Assembly (NCBI GenBank): GCA_030065755.1
Contig: JASJDA010000101.1
Coordinates: 1-34,505, forward strand
Source: Prochloraceae cyanobacterium
GTDB taxonomy: Bacteria > Cyanobacteriota > Cyanobacteriia > Cyanobacteriales > JASJDA01
Length of the DNA stretch: 34,505 nt
Direction: 5' to 3'
Positions 8,119 through 15,351 of this stretch are shown here, one piece after another. Each line of letters opens with the position of its first letter. Position 1 is the stretch's first letter. The notes beneath the pieces are model-generated. The model did not search any database, was not told the origin of the DNA, and was given only the letters and a program-made list of their open reading frames with translations. A program made the position numbers and the translations under genes.

Positions 8119-8943
8119 TTGACCAACAATAAACGCGGGGTAGCGCATCCTTATTCTATATTAAAAACTGTAACTATCAGCAAAACTCCAACAGGAAAAT
8201 ATTACGCCTCATTATTATTTGATACTAAGCAAGAAGAGCCTGAAGTAGTTATTAGTGGAAAAGTTATTGGTATAGACTTGGGAATTAAAGACTTTGCTGT
8301 TACTAATAATGGAGAAAAAAGCTCTAAATATAATAATCCCAAACATCTTGCTAAACATGAGAAAAATTTAGTCCGCAAACAAAAAAAGTTAGCTAGATGT
8401 GTTAAAGATAGTAACAGTAGACTTAAAGCTAAAAGGTTAGTTGCTAGGGTATACGAACGAATAAGCAATGCCCGTCAAGACTTTCTACACAAGTTATCTA
8501 GAAAAATAGTCAATGATAACCAAGTAGTAGTTATTGAAAATTTGAATGTCAAAGGTATGGTTCGTAATCGCAAATTAGCTAAAGCTATATCTGATGTTGG
8601 CTGGGGAATGTTTACCAATTTCTTAGACTACAAACTGAAAGAAAAAGGTGGAAAGTTACTAGAAATTGATAGATGGTTTCCTAGCTCTAAAACCTGCTCT
8701 AGCTGTCTTTATCAAATGAATGAAATGCCATTGGATGTAAGAGAATGGACGTGTCCTAGTTGTGGAACTCATCACGATCGTGATGAAAACGCAGCTAAGA
8801 ATATTAGAGCAGAAGGTATCAGACAATTATCGGTCTTAGGGACTAGGACTGCTGCTAGTGGAGGGGATGTCAGACCAAAAGGTGGGCGAAAGTCTGTCTT
8901 GAGGCAATCCCCGATTGAAGTCAAACAACTTCAGGGAAGCTAG
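8119..8943 (+). CDS. tnpB: N-terminally truncated TnpB (RNA-guided nuclease family)
   Basis: TnpB proteins are RNA-guided DNA nucleases of IS200/IS605 elements and ancestors of Cas12. The RuvC residues are all visible: Asp53 in IGIDLG, Glu140 in VVIENL and Asp222 in HDRDENAA. The zinc ribbon cysteines are at 193, 196, 212 and 215. The usual length is about 370-410 residues; here about 110-130 N-terminal residues (helix-turn-helix/WED and part of REC) are missing. An in-frame TGA at 8113-8115 closes the frame upstream, and the best start is a TTG at 8119 without a clear ribosome-binding site. A 22-bp stem-loop occupies the lost region. It is most likely a decayed gene; a repurposed short protein is possible but unproven. 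Confidence 0.85.
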   Translation: MTNNKRGVAHPYSILKTVTISKTPTGKYYASLLFDTKQEEPEVVISGKVIGIDLGIKDFAVTNNGEKSSKYNNPKHLAKHEKNLVRKQKKLARCVKDSNSRLKAKRLVARVYERISNARQDFLHKLSRKIVNDNQVVVIENLNVKGMVRNRKLAKAISDVGWGMFTNFLDYKLKEKGGKLLEIDRWFPSSKTCSSCLYQMNEMPLDVREWTCPSCGTHHDRDENAAKNIRAEGIRQLSVLGTRTAASGGDVRPKGGRKSVLRQSPIEVKQLQGS

Positions 8944-8973
8944 AAGCCCACGGTGAAACCGTGGGTAGTTCAC
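8830..8973 (+). ncRNA. Candidate omega-RNA (reRNA) at the tnpB 3' end
   Basis: In this family the guide RNA scaffold overlaps the 3' end of tnpB and finishes at the element's right end. Here that end is the 8-bp hairpin CCCACGGT-GAA-ACCGTGGG (8947-8965) followed by TAGTTCAC (8966-8973). The 5' limit given is a guess. The guide would then be whatever follows base 8973. Confidence 0.4.
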
Positions 8974-9014
8974 CCCCGCTCAATTGTTGCAAAATTGAAC
9001 GGGGATTTATTATT
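8974..9014 (+). terminator. Terminator-like hairpin after the TnpB element
   Basis: CCCCG-C-TCAATT (8974-8985) pairs with AATTGA-A-CGGGG (8993-9004), 11 pairs with one C-A mismatch and a 7-nt loop, followed by the AT-rich ATTTATTATT. It separates tnpB from the convergent DUF3155 gene. Confidence 0.6.
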
Positions 9015-9025
9015 ATAGTTAAACC

Positions 9026-9343
9026 TTAATGAGCGGCTACAGGTGATGGATTTGTTTTATTCTGAGGAAGTAGCTCTCTCAAACTAGGAAAGAGAAAATG
9101 ATTTTCTTCAACGTATTGAGCTCCAAACAAACCTTTTTCTGCCCAAAAGTATTTATCCGTAGTGTGTTCGTTCCGTCTGACAATTAAAACTGCTGGAGGG
9201 GGAATATCTCGCTCGGCTATATATCTGCGTGCTGCTGTTACCGGTTTTTCTTCTCCGCTTTCAATATTATACTGGGGTACTAATTCAAGTATTTTGCGTC
9301 CTTCTTGGCGACGGCGGCTTTTACGCTTGCGTTTTCTTGCCAA
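9026..9343 (-). CDS. DUF3155 domain-containing protein
   Basis: This 105-residue protein belongs to a cyanobacterial family of unknown function. It starts with a very basic stretch (MARKRKRKSRRRQEGRK) that could bind nucleic acid. Conserved blocks follow: VPQYNIESGEEKPVTAARRY, PPPAVLIVRRNEHTTDKYFW and AEKGLFGAQYVEENHFLFPS. No membrane segment is seen. The start codon is TTG at 9341-9343, firmly set by a strong Shine-Dalgarno GGAGGT eight bases upstream. The C-terminal ~12 residues are low-complexity. It converges on the TnpB remnant. Confidence 0.87.
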   Translation of the reverse strand: MARKRKRKSRRRQEGRKILELVPQYNIESGEEKPVTAARRYIAERDIPPPAVLIVRRNEHTTDKYFWAEKGLFGAQYVEENHFLFPSLRELLPQNKTNPSPVAAH

Positions 9344-9580
9344 CCCACTTACCTCCTATCTCTTATCTTAACTGTAATCATAGTTACAAAAATCGAGAAA
9401 ATTATATCCAGAAAAGGACAGAAAATCAACCACTTGTAACGAATTAAACCTAGGTATTTGATGACCTGCAACAAAGACTGGCAGGGGTTTAAAGGGCATA
9501 ATAAGTGGCTGACAAAAAATAAAAAAAATATAAATTTGTTCAGAAAAAGATAACAAAGACTAATTTAGTAGATAGAGCAA

Positions 9581-10921
9581 ATGTCCGATCGAGACCCCAT
9601 TATTATTTGTGCTAGCAGAGAATTTATTACCCTGTGTAAATCGCAGATAGCCCTTTTGACTACAGCTTTGGGGGCTTCAATGAGTGCTGTCTACGTAGCT
9701 GAAGACTTGCTAGAAAATACTCAAGCTAAATTGATCGAGATAGCAGTATATCCAGAAAACGATACCATCTGGTCAGAAGATACTCGTTCAGAAGTCATAC
9801 CACAAATTTGGGGAAGGTGGCGAGAAACACCTCGTTTACCAAGAGCAGCATTACCAGAAGCACAAAAGAAAATATTGGAGCAAGAGAGCGCCGACTCAAC
9901 AGCAACACAAAGACAACAGGGATCTTTAAGAATGCACCGTCAAATTGTATTACCTTTAATTTATGAAGACGTGGTGGTAGGTTTGCTAGTAACGGGAAGA
10001 TCCGATCGACAATGGAATCAACAAGAATACGCTCAAATCGAACGAATTGCTACAACTATTGCTAGCGCTCGTTTTCTCGATCGACGTCTTAACTGGTATC
10101 GGGAGCGGTTAGACAGAGAAGAAAAACTGCGCACCATAAGTCAAAATAGGCTAGATGACTTCCTACATCAATTGCGCAATCCCATAACTGCTTTGCGTAC
10201 CTTTAGTAAGCTGTTACTCAAACGTCTATTACCAGAAGATCGCAACCAAACTGTTGCTCGAAGTATGTTAAGAGAAAGCGAGCGATTACAAGAATTAGTG
10301 CAACAATTCGATCTCCAGGGAAATTTAAACAACGCAGATTCCCCCCTAATTCTCCAACCAGCTAAGCATTCTTTAGCACAAGGAGCGACAACATCTTCTA
10401 GCTATAGCTCTTTTGAACCCGAAAATACTCTTAGTTTAGAACCAATATCTCTACGAGAAATCCTCGACCCTCTATTAACTTCTGCTGGCGCGATCGCAAG
10501 CGAGCGAGATATTAACTTGACCTACCAGATTCGAGAGAATTTAGCCCCTGTTAAAGCCAATGCTATGGCACTGCGGGAGGTCGCCAGCAACTTAATCGAC
10601 AACGCCTTAAAATACACCCCAGCAGGGGGTAGAGTGGACGTAGAGGCTGGAATAGAGCTAGTGGCAGACAACGAGCGCCTCTGTGGAATTTCTATTCGCG
10701 ATACGGGCTGTGGCATCCCCCCAGAAGACCGCGAGCGCATTTTCGATCGCCATTACCGAGGAGTCCAAGCAGCAGGGGACATTCCTGGTACTGGTTTAGG
10801 ACTGGCGATCGCCAAAGAATTAGTGGAACAAATGCACGGATTTATCGAATTAATTAGCTCCAATACATCTCCTCAAAAAGGAACGACCTTTATTATTTGG
10901 CTCCCTGTTACCGATAATTAA
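9581..10921 (+). CDS. hik2: GAF-domain sensor histidine kinase, Hik2/CSK-like
   Basis: This 446-residue soluble histidine kinase has an N-terminal GAF domain (about residues 5-165) and no membrane segment, like cyanobacterial Hik2 and the chloroplast sensor kinase CSK, which sense redox state (photosynthetic electron carriers). Cys10 and Cys19 lie in IICASREFITLC; from memory, the conserved cysteine of the GAF domain in Hik2/CSK supports an iron-sulphur cluster. The phospho-acceptor is His196 in DDFLHQLRNPITALRT. The ATPase domain shows the N box (NLIDNALKY), G1 (DTGCGIP), F box (IFDRHYRG) and G2 (GTGLGLAIAKEL). No response regulator is adjacent, as is usual for Hik2. The assignment to Hik2 rather than another GAF kinase is fairly secure by architecture and N-terminal pattern. 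Confidence 0.85.
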   Translation: MSDRDPIIICASREFITLCKSQIALLTTALGASMSAVYVAEDLLENTQAKLIEIAVYPENDTIWSEDTRSEVIPQIWGRWRETPRLPRAALPEAQKKILEQESADSTATQRQQGSLRMHRQIVLPLIYEDVVVGLLVTGRSDRQWNQQEYAQIERIATTIASARFLDRRLNWYRERLDREEKLRTISQNRLDDFLHQLRNPITALRTFSKLLLKRLLPEDRNQTVARSMLRESERLQELVQQFDLQGNLNNADSPLILQPAKHSLAQGATTSSSYSSFEPENTLSLEPISLREILDPLLTSAGAIASERDINLTYQIRENLAPVKANAMALREVASNLIDNALKYTPAGGRVDVEAGIELVADNERLCGISIRDTGCGIPPEDRERIFDRHYRGVQAAGDIPGTGLGLAIAKELVEQMHGFIELISSNTSPQKGTTFIIWLPVTDN

Positions 10922-11300
10922 AAAAAATAAATTTAGTTAAATATATCTTGAAGTTTAGTTAAATAAATCGAGAAAATAAGGATTGTACGCAAACAATCTC
11001 AAGCAGATTCTCCGTATATTCACTTATCCAAAAACAATAAACTTAAAATTTCCGTATATCTATTCATGCGTATGCGAAGTTTTTCTAGATATGATTTTAT
11101 ATCAGCTTTACTATACACCGTATAACTAGCGCCTCAAGGCGCTGAATTCTTGGCCAGTTGGGTATTGAGAGATATTAAAGCCCGAATTAAATTACCTTGT
11201 ATCTCAAGATACCAACTAACAGTAAAAGCAAAAAAAACATCTATTTTGCTGGTAAAGTCTCATTAGATTTATCCCAACAATAAACGGAAAAATAAAACCG
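10922..11300. other. 379-base intergenic region with short repeats
   Basis: No gene is supported. The region is AT-rich. TTTAGTTAAATA occurs twice within 30 bases after the kinase gene and TCCGTATAT occurs twice near 11010-11060. A 7-bp hairpin AGCGCCT-CA-AGGCGCT lies at 11128-11143. The promoter of the channel gene is probably here, but no boxes can be assigned with confidence. Confidence 0.5.
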
Positions 11301-12938
11301 ATGACAGGCACACAAATAATAGAAGTGGATATCTCAAGCCTCTCACCATTGCTATTAGCACAATCGGATACAGCTTCAGAACCCTCAACTTTGGGTATTG
11401 AGTCATTTATCTCGGCAATAAGTGAAAGTCTCGGCGGTTCAGTGCCAAATATAATTGGGGCGATCGCCTTTTTGGTAGTGGGCTGGATCGTGGCCTTAAT
11501 TGCGTCAGGAATTGTTAGAGGAATACTCAGTAAAACTGATATAGACAACAAAATTGCTGCTTGGATTACTGGAGCCAAAGAGGAAAAAGGCCCGCCTGTA
11601 GAAAAATGGGCGGGCGATATCGCATATTGGCTAGTCATCTTATTTACTTTGGTTGGGGTCCTCAATTCCCTCCAACTAGATGCAGTTTCTGAGCCTCTTA
11701 ACGAATTTTTAGGGCAAGTAACTGGCTTTCTGCCCAAGCTTGGCGGTGCGGCGATCTTGATAGGGGTTGCTTGGCTGCTAGCAACTGTGGCTCAACTGGT
11801 TCTCAACAGAGCTTTGGGGACGCTTCGCCTCGACGAACGCCTCAATCAACAAATGGGAGAGGAAGCACCTCCAGAAAGCCAATTTCACCTCAGCGAAACC
11901 CTCGGTAATGCAGTTTACTGGTTCATTTTTTTACTGTTCTTACCATCTATCCTGGGTACTTTGGAATTAGAAGGAACCCTCCAACCAGTACAAGCACTTC
12001 TAGACCAAACCCTCTCTATTTTGCCCAAAATTTTGGCAGCAGTGCTGATTGGTGCAGTAGGCTGGTTAATCGCTCAGATAGTGCGTCGCGTGGTGAGAAG
12101 TTTTTTGGCAGCTACAGGATGCGATCGTCTTGGCGAAAAATTTGGCTTGTCTGCTAGTGCGGGTCGTCAATCTCTGTCTTGGATTATTGCCACTATTGTC
12201 TATATCTCGATCTTAATTCCCGTAGCTATTTCCGCTCTTAATGCCCTGCAGATTGAAGCGATTTCCGCTCCAGCGGTCGCCATGCTGCAAGACGTGCTTA
12301 GCATTCTACCTAAAATATTTGCTGCTTCAGTCGTTTTAATCGTTGCTTATGTTATCGGACAGTATGTATCTGAATTAGTTACTAGTATTCTTACTGGGGT
12401 TGGCTTCAATAATGTTTTTCAATGGCTGGGTTTATCTTCTCGCCCTGCAACTCCAGCCAGTCCAGAAACAAAAAAAGACCCATCTTCTGATGGGACTAGA
12501 ACCCCCTCACAACTGGTAGGAGTTATTGCCCAAGTTGGTATTATCCTAATTGCGACTTTGACTGCTGTTGATATTCTCAAAATTGAAGCTCTAACAACAG
12601 TGGTTAAAGTAATTTTAGCGATCGCTTCTCAAGTCTTGATTGGAGTGGTTGTCTTTGCTATTGGTCTATATTTGGCTAATGCTGCTTTCTACTTTATTTC
12701 TACTTCTGGTACTCGTCAGTCTAAAATACTCGGACAAACTGCTCGCATTGCTATTATTACCTTGGTGTCCGCAATGGCACTTCAACAAATGGGTATTGCC
12801 CCTAATATTGTTAATTTAGCTTTCGGGTTGCTCGTAGGTGGAATTGCGGTTGCTATTGCCCTTGCTTTCGGTATAGGCGGTCGGCAAATTGCTGCCCAAC
12901 AATTACAAGAATGGCTCGATGCTTTGAAGAAAGAGTGA
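11301..12938 (+). CDS. Mechanosensitive-channel-like TM-helix repeat protein
   Basis: This 545-residue integral membrane protein is built from repeated units in which an amphipathic segment (for example GQVTGFLPKLGGAAILIGVA, then LSILPKILAAVLIGAVGWLI and LSILPKIFAASVVLIVAYVI) leads into a hydrophobic helix and a short charged linker. This is the TM-helix repeat of CmpX-type proteins, often annotated as mechanosensitive ion channel family. At least four such repeats plus additional helices are seen. The beta-domain and C-terminal cage of MscS are not evident; the protein ends soon after the last glycine-rich helix (LAFGIGGRQIAAQQL). A role in turgor or envelope stress is inferred. A terminator lies 33 bases after the stop. 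Confidence 0.78.
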   Translation: MTGTQIIEVDISSLSPLLLAQSDTASEPSTLGIESFISAISESLGGSVPNIIGAIAFLVVGWIVALIASGIVRGILSKTDIDNKIAAWITGAKEEKGPPVEKWAGDIAYWLVILFTLVGVLNSLQLDAVSEPLNEFLGQVTGFLPKLGGAAILIGVAWLLATVAQLVLNRALGTLRLDERLNQQMGEEAPPESQFHLSETLGNAVYWFIFLLFLPSILGTLELEGTLQPVQALLDQTLSILPKILAAVLIGAVGWLIAQIVRRVVRSFLAATGCDRLGEKFGLSASAGRQSLSWIIATIVYISILIPVAISALNALQIEAISAPAVAMLQDVLSILPKIFAASVVLIVAYVIGQYVSELVTSILTGVGFNNVFQWLGLSSRPATPASPETKKDPSSDGTRTPSQLVGVIAQVGIILIATLTAVDILKIEALTTVVKVILAIASQVLIGVVVFAIGLYLANAAFYFISTSGTRQSKILGQTARIAIITLVSAMALQQMGIAPNIVNLAFGLLVGGIAVAIALAFGIGGRQIAAQQLQEWLDALKKE

Positions 12939-12970
12939 TAGTCCCTTTTTATTTCTAGAGAAAATGGATG

Positions 12971-13007
12971 AGACGCTTCCATGAAACTGGAGCGTCTTTT
13001 TCTTTGC
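12971..13007 (+). terminator. Rho-independent terminator after channel gene
   Basis: AGACGCT-T-CCA pairs with TGGAGCGTCT (one bulged T, loop TGAAAC), followed directly by TTTTTCTTTG. This is the clearest intrinsic terminator in the window. Confidence 0.85.
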
Positions 13008-13128
13008 TTTATATTTTTTTATTTATTTTTAATCTTATGTTCGACATAACACATATTTATCGTGATATTCACAGAAAAATATTTAAATTTATGTTAAGTA
13101 AGTAAGAGGAATAATAAATAAATGGTAA

Positions 13129-13614
13129 ATGGATAATAAATCTTTATCAAAACCTTTAGGAGTAATATTAGAACAGGCGGGCTTAGTCTCAACTGCACAA
13201 ATACAAGTAGCTTTAAGAGATCAGATTCTCTACACTCACCTGCGACTTGGAGAAATTCTGGCCTTGCGAGGATGGGTTAAACAAGAAACTATTGATTTTT
13301 TTGTGGACAAATTACCCGAACTCTTAGATAGCAAAATCGAACAACCTATAGGTGAATACCTCAAACAAGCTAGCCTCTTGAATGAAGATCAAATCAAGAT
13401 CGTTCTCAAAAAACAAAAAGAAACGGGAATGTTGTTTGGGTCTTTAGTTGTTCGTCTGGGATGGGTCAAACAAACAACCATAGACTTTTTTGTCGCCAAA
13501 ATTACGGAAAATCTTAATTCAAAATTAGAGATAGAAATAGAAAAGTGGGATAATACACCAGAATCGAAATCGCCCCAGAAAGTTGAATTGGCTGTAGAAG
13601 GAAATCTCTGTTAA
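13129..13614 (+). CDS. Small protein with two MshEN/GspE-N-like domains
   Basis: This 161-residue soluble protein is made of two tandem copies of a two-part helical repeat. Copy 1 reads PLGVILEQAGLVSTAQIQVA... then RLGEILALRGWVKQETIDFF; copy 2 reads PIGEYLKQASLLNEDQIKIV... then LFGSLVVRLGWVKQTTIDFF. The spacing and the LGxxLxxxG pattern match the N-terminal domain of type II secretion/type IV pilus ATPases (T2SSE_N, MshEN), which in MshE binds cyclic-di-GMP. No ATPase domain follows. A stand-alone sensor or adaptor of pilus or polysaccharide regulation is inferred, not shown. The C-terminal ~30 residues are polar and irregular. The start ATG at 13129 lies downstream of an AGAGGA; an ATG at 13122 stops after four codons. 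Confidence 0.7.
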   Translation: MDNKSLSKPLGVILEQAGLVSTAQIQVALRDQILYTHLRLGEILALRGWVKQETIDFFVDKLPELLDSKIEQPIGEYLKQASLLNEDQIKIVLKKQKETGMLFGSLVVRLGWVKQTTIDFFVAKITENLNSKLEIEIEKWDNTPESKSPQKVELAVEGNLC

Positions 13615-13644
13615 CTGAAGTATGATTTAGATTGAACTACTTAG

Positions 13645-14946
13645 CTAGATTTGACTTTCTATAATAGGAATATTTCGACTAGAATCGCCAAAATAACTAT
13701 TTTTAAGACTATTATTTCTCGCGAAACTGGGTATGACTTGCCAGTGACGAGACAAGCGCTGCAAAAAACTATCTTGCTTAGAGCGAAAGAGATCTACATT
13801 AGAGCCTTGATTGATAATAGCAAAACAAACCAAACCTCTTTCTTTAGTAGGAATTACACCTGCTAAAGCGCTAACTCTTGCTAAAGTCCCTGTTTTAACT
13901 GCCATACCCGATGGAATATGGCGACCTACCATAGTTCCGTGGCGATCGCGACCCGATACGGGGAATAAATCCGTAACCCTTAAAGACTCAGACTTTAAAT
14001 TACGGTCAATTGTGCTTAACATAGCACATACAGCCCTTGGAGAAATTCGGTTGTCCACTCCCAACCCCGAACCGTTAATTAACTGAATTTCTATTGGAGG
14101 AACCTTAGCAGCATCGGCAGCTATCTTAGAAACAATTCTAGCTCCACCCGCAGAATCGGCTAGCATTTGAGCCACATAATTATTGCTGTAAATATTCATT
14201 TGCTTGAGGATTTGTGCCAGAGTTAGAGACTTGTGGCTCAGCAATAATTGCGCATTAGCTGGAATAGTGTTTTGAACTGAGACAGTACCAGAGATAGCTA
14301 ATTGAGGTTGGGGGACGTTCCCACCCATATTGACATGCTGTTTTCTTATCGCTCTCGACCACAGACGAGAATTTAACCCGACTTTGAGGAAACTTCCAGC
14401 CACAGCAGGATTAGACTTAAAGTTCATGTAAAAATTGTCAACAATTACGAGATTGCCCGTAACTTGACGAATACCCAATTTATTAAGAGCATTTCCCAGG
14501 GCGATCGCCTCTTCCCAAACAAACAAGGGATCTCCACTACCCCGAACTACCAAATCCCCTTGCAATACTCCATTTTTAACCGAACCCGCAGCATAAACAA
14601 GGGTTTCAAATTGATGAGAAGCGCCCCATTTTTCCAGCGCACCTAGGGTCGTCGCCACCTTAGTTAAGGAAGCAGCAGAAATAGGCACTTTACCCCGATA
14701 ATTTCCTAAAGATGTCCAATCAGATTGCAGCCAAACCCCTTGATTTTTCGCCGAAATTCCCAAAGCTGTCAAATCTTGGATATATTCTGTGACGATTGAT
14801 TCTACCTGGGAATCGGTCGCCTTAGGCAAAACAAAAATGTCAGCTTCTTGCCAGGATAGGGGTTCGATCTTCTCCAAATTAGTTTGCTCTTTTGCCAAAA
14901 TATTTGGCACAGTACTTGCTAAACAAAAACCAATAATTTCCAGCAT
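13645..14946 (-). CDS. dacB: D-alanyl-D-alanine carboxypeptidase (PBP4/DacB, S13 family)
   Basis: This is a periplasmic penicillin-binding protein that removes the terminal D-Ala or cuts peptide cross-links in peptidoglycan. All three active-site motifs are present: SxxK as Ser93-Leu-Thr-Lys96, SxN as SNN in NIYSNNYVAQML, and KTG in MAVKTGTLARVSA. The order and spacing with a large insert between the first two motifs fit family S13. The N-terminus (MLEIIGFCLASTVPNILAKE) is a short hydrophobic signal without a basic n-region. The start ATG at 14946 is supported by GAGGAG seven bases upstream. An in-frame TAG lies directly before it. It converges with the MshEN-like gene, 30 bases away. Confidence 0.92.
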   Translation of the reverse strand: MLEIIGFCLASTVPNILAKEQTNLEKIEPLSWQEADIFVLPKATDSQVESIVTEYIQDLTALGISAKNQGVWLQSDWTSLGNYRGKVPISAASLTKVATTLGALEKWGASHQFETLVYAAGSVKNGVLQGDLVVRGSGDPLFVWEEAIALGNALNKLGIRQVTGNLVIVDNFYMNFKSNPAVAGSFLKVGLNSRLWSRAIRKQHVNMGGNVPQPQLAISGTVSVQNTIPANAQLLLSHKSLTLAQILKQMNIYSNNYVAQMLADSAGGARIVSKIAADAAKVPPIEIQLINGSGLGVDNRISPRAVCAMLSTIDRNLKSESLRVTDLFPVSGRDRHGTMVGRHIPSGMAVKTGTLARVSALAGVIPTKERGLVCFAIINQGSNVDLFRSKQDSFLQRLSRHWQVIPSFARNNSLKNSYFGDSSRNIPIIESQI

Positions 14947-15351
14947 CTAGCAACTCCTCGATCGCGCCATTCTTGATTCTTTTGCCGTTTCTCGAACCTA
15001 AGTGCGAAAAAGCCTAAAAACACTTTTTGAGAGCGTCCCGATCGCTCTTTTGTGACGCGACATATCTTACAGGCTATCGTTCTATTAGTCAAGAAAAAAA
15101 GCCCAAAAAAATGACTGCTTCCTTATTATTAGAAGAATTTAAGACAAAGGCTTTGAAGTCCTAAGTTTTTTGTAAAATATCTATTGACTATAACCAAGTT
15201 CTAATTTGGCTATACTGGGCTTTCAGTAGTAAATCGAAATTCAAGATAACTACAAAAAATACTTTACTAATACTCATAATGAGTCTAACAGAAGAGAATT
15301 TTTGCCCAATACTGTTAAAATTTTTAAGGTTTATATCATAAAGATCGATAA
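14947..15351. other. 405-base divergent promoter region dacB/plsX
   Basis: No gene is supported. It must hold the promoters for dacB (-) and the plsX-fabH-fabD block (+). A short hairpin AGAGCG-N7-CGCTCT followed by TTTGTG lies near 15032-15055; whether it acts as terminator or leader is unclear. The 150 bases before plsX are strongly AT-rich. Confidence 0.5.

Larger units (their letters stand above)
7979..8973 (+). mobile_element. Degenerate IS200/IS605-type element (TnpB-only)
   Basis: The span is bounded by inverted copies of one hairpin and contains a truncated tnpB. The right end, GAAG plus hairpin CCCACGGT-GAA-ACCGTGGG plus TAGTTCAC, directly after the tnpB stop, is typical of IS200/IS605 right ends. 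No tnpA (Y1 transposase) is present, so it cannot move on its own. A 22-bp stem-loop at 8011-8097 sits where the missing 5' part of tnpB should be. The exact left end is uncertain. Confidence 0.65.

Noticed and set aside
9162-9447. Plus-strand open frames opposite DUF3155
   Set aside because: DUF3155 on the minus strand has a strong ribosome-binding site and family blocks; the opposite frames have neither.
14944-14970. In-frame ATG plus seven codons and a TAG just upstream of dacB, suggesting a signal peptide split by a nonsense codon
   Set aside because: The ribosome-binding site GAGGAG is ideally placed for the annotated ATG, and the upstream codons overlap a HIP1-like sequence, so a coincidence is more likely.
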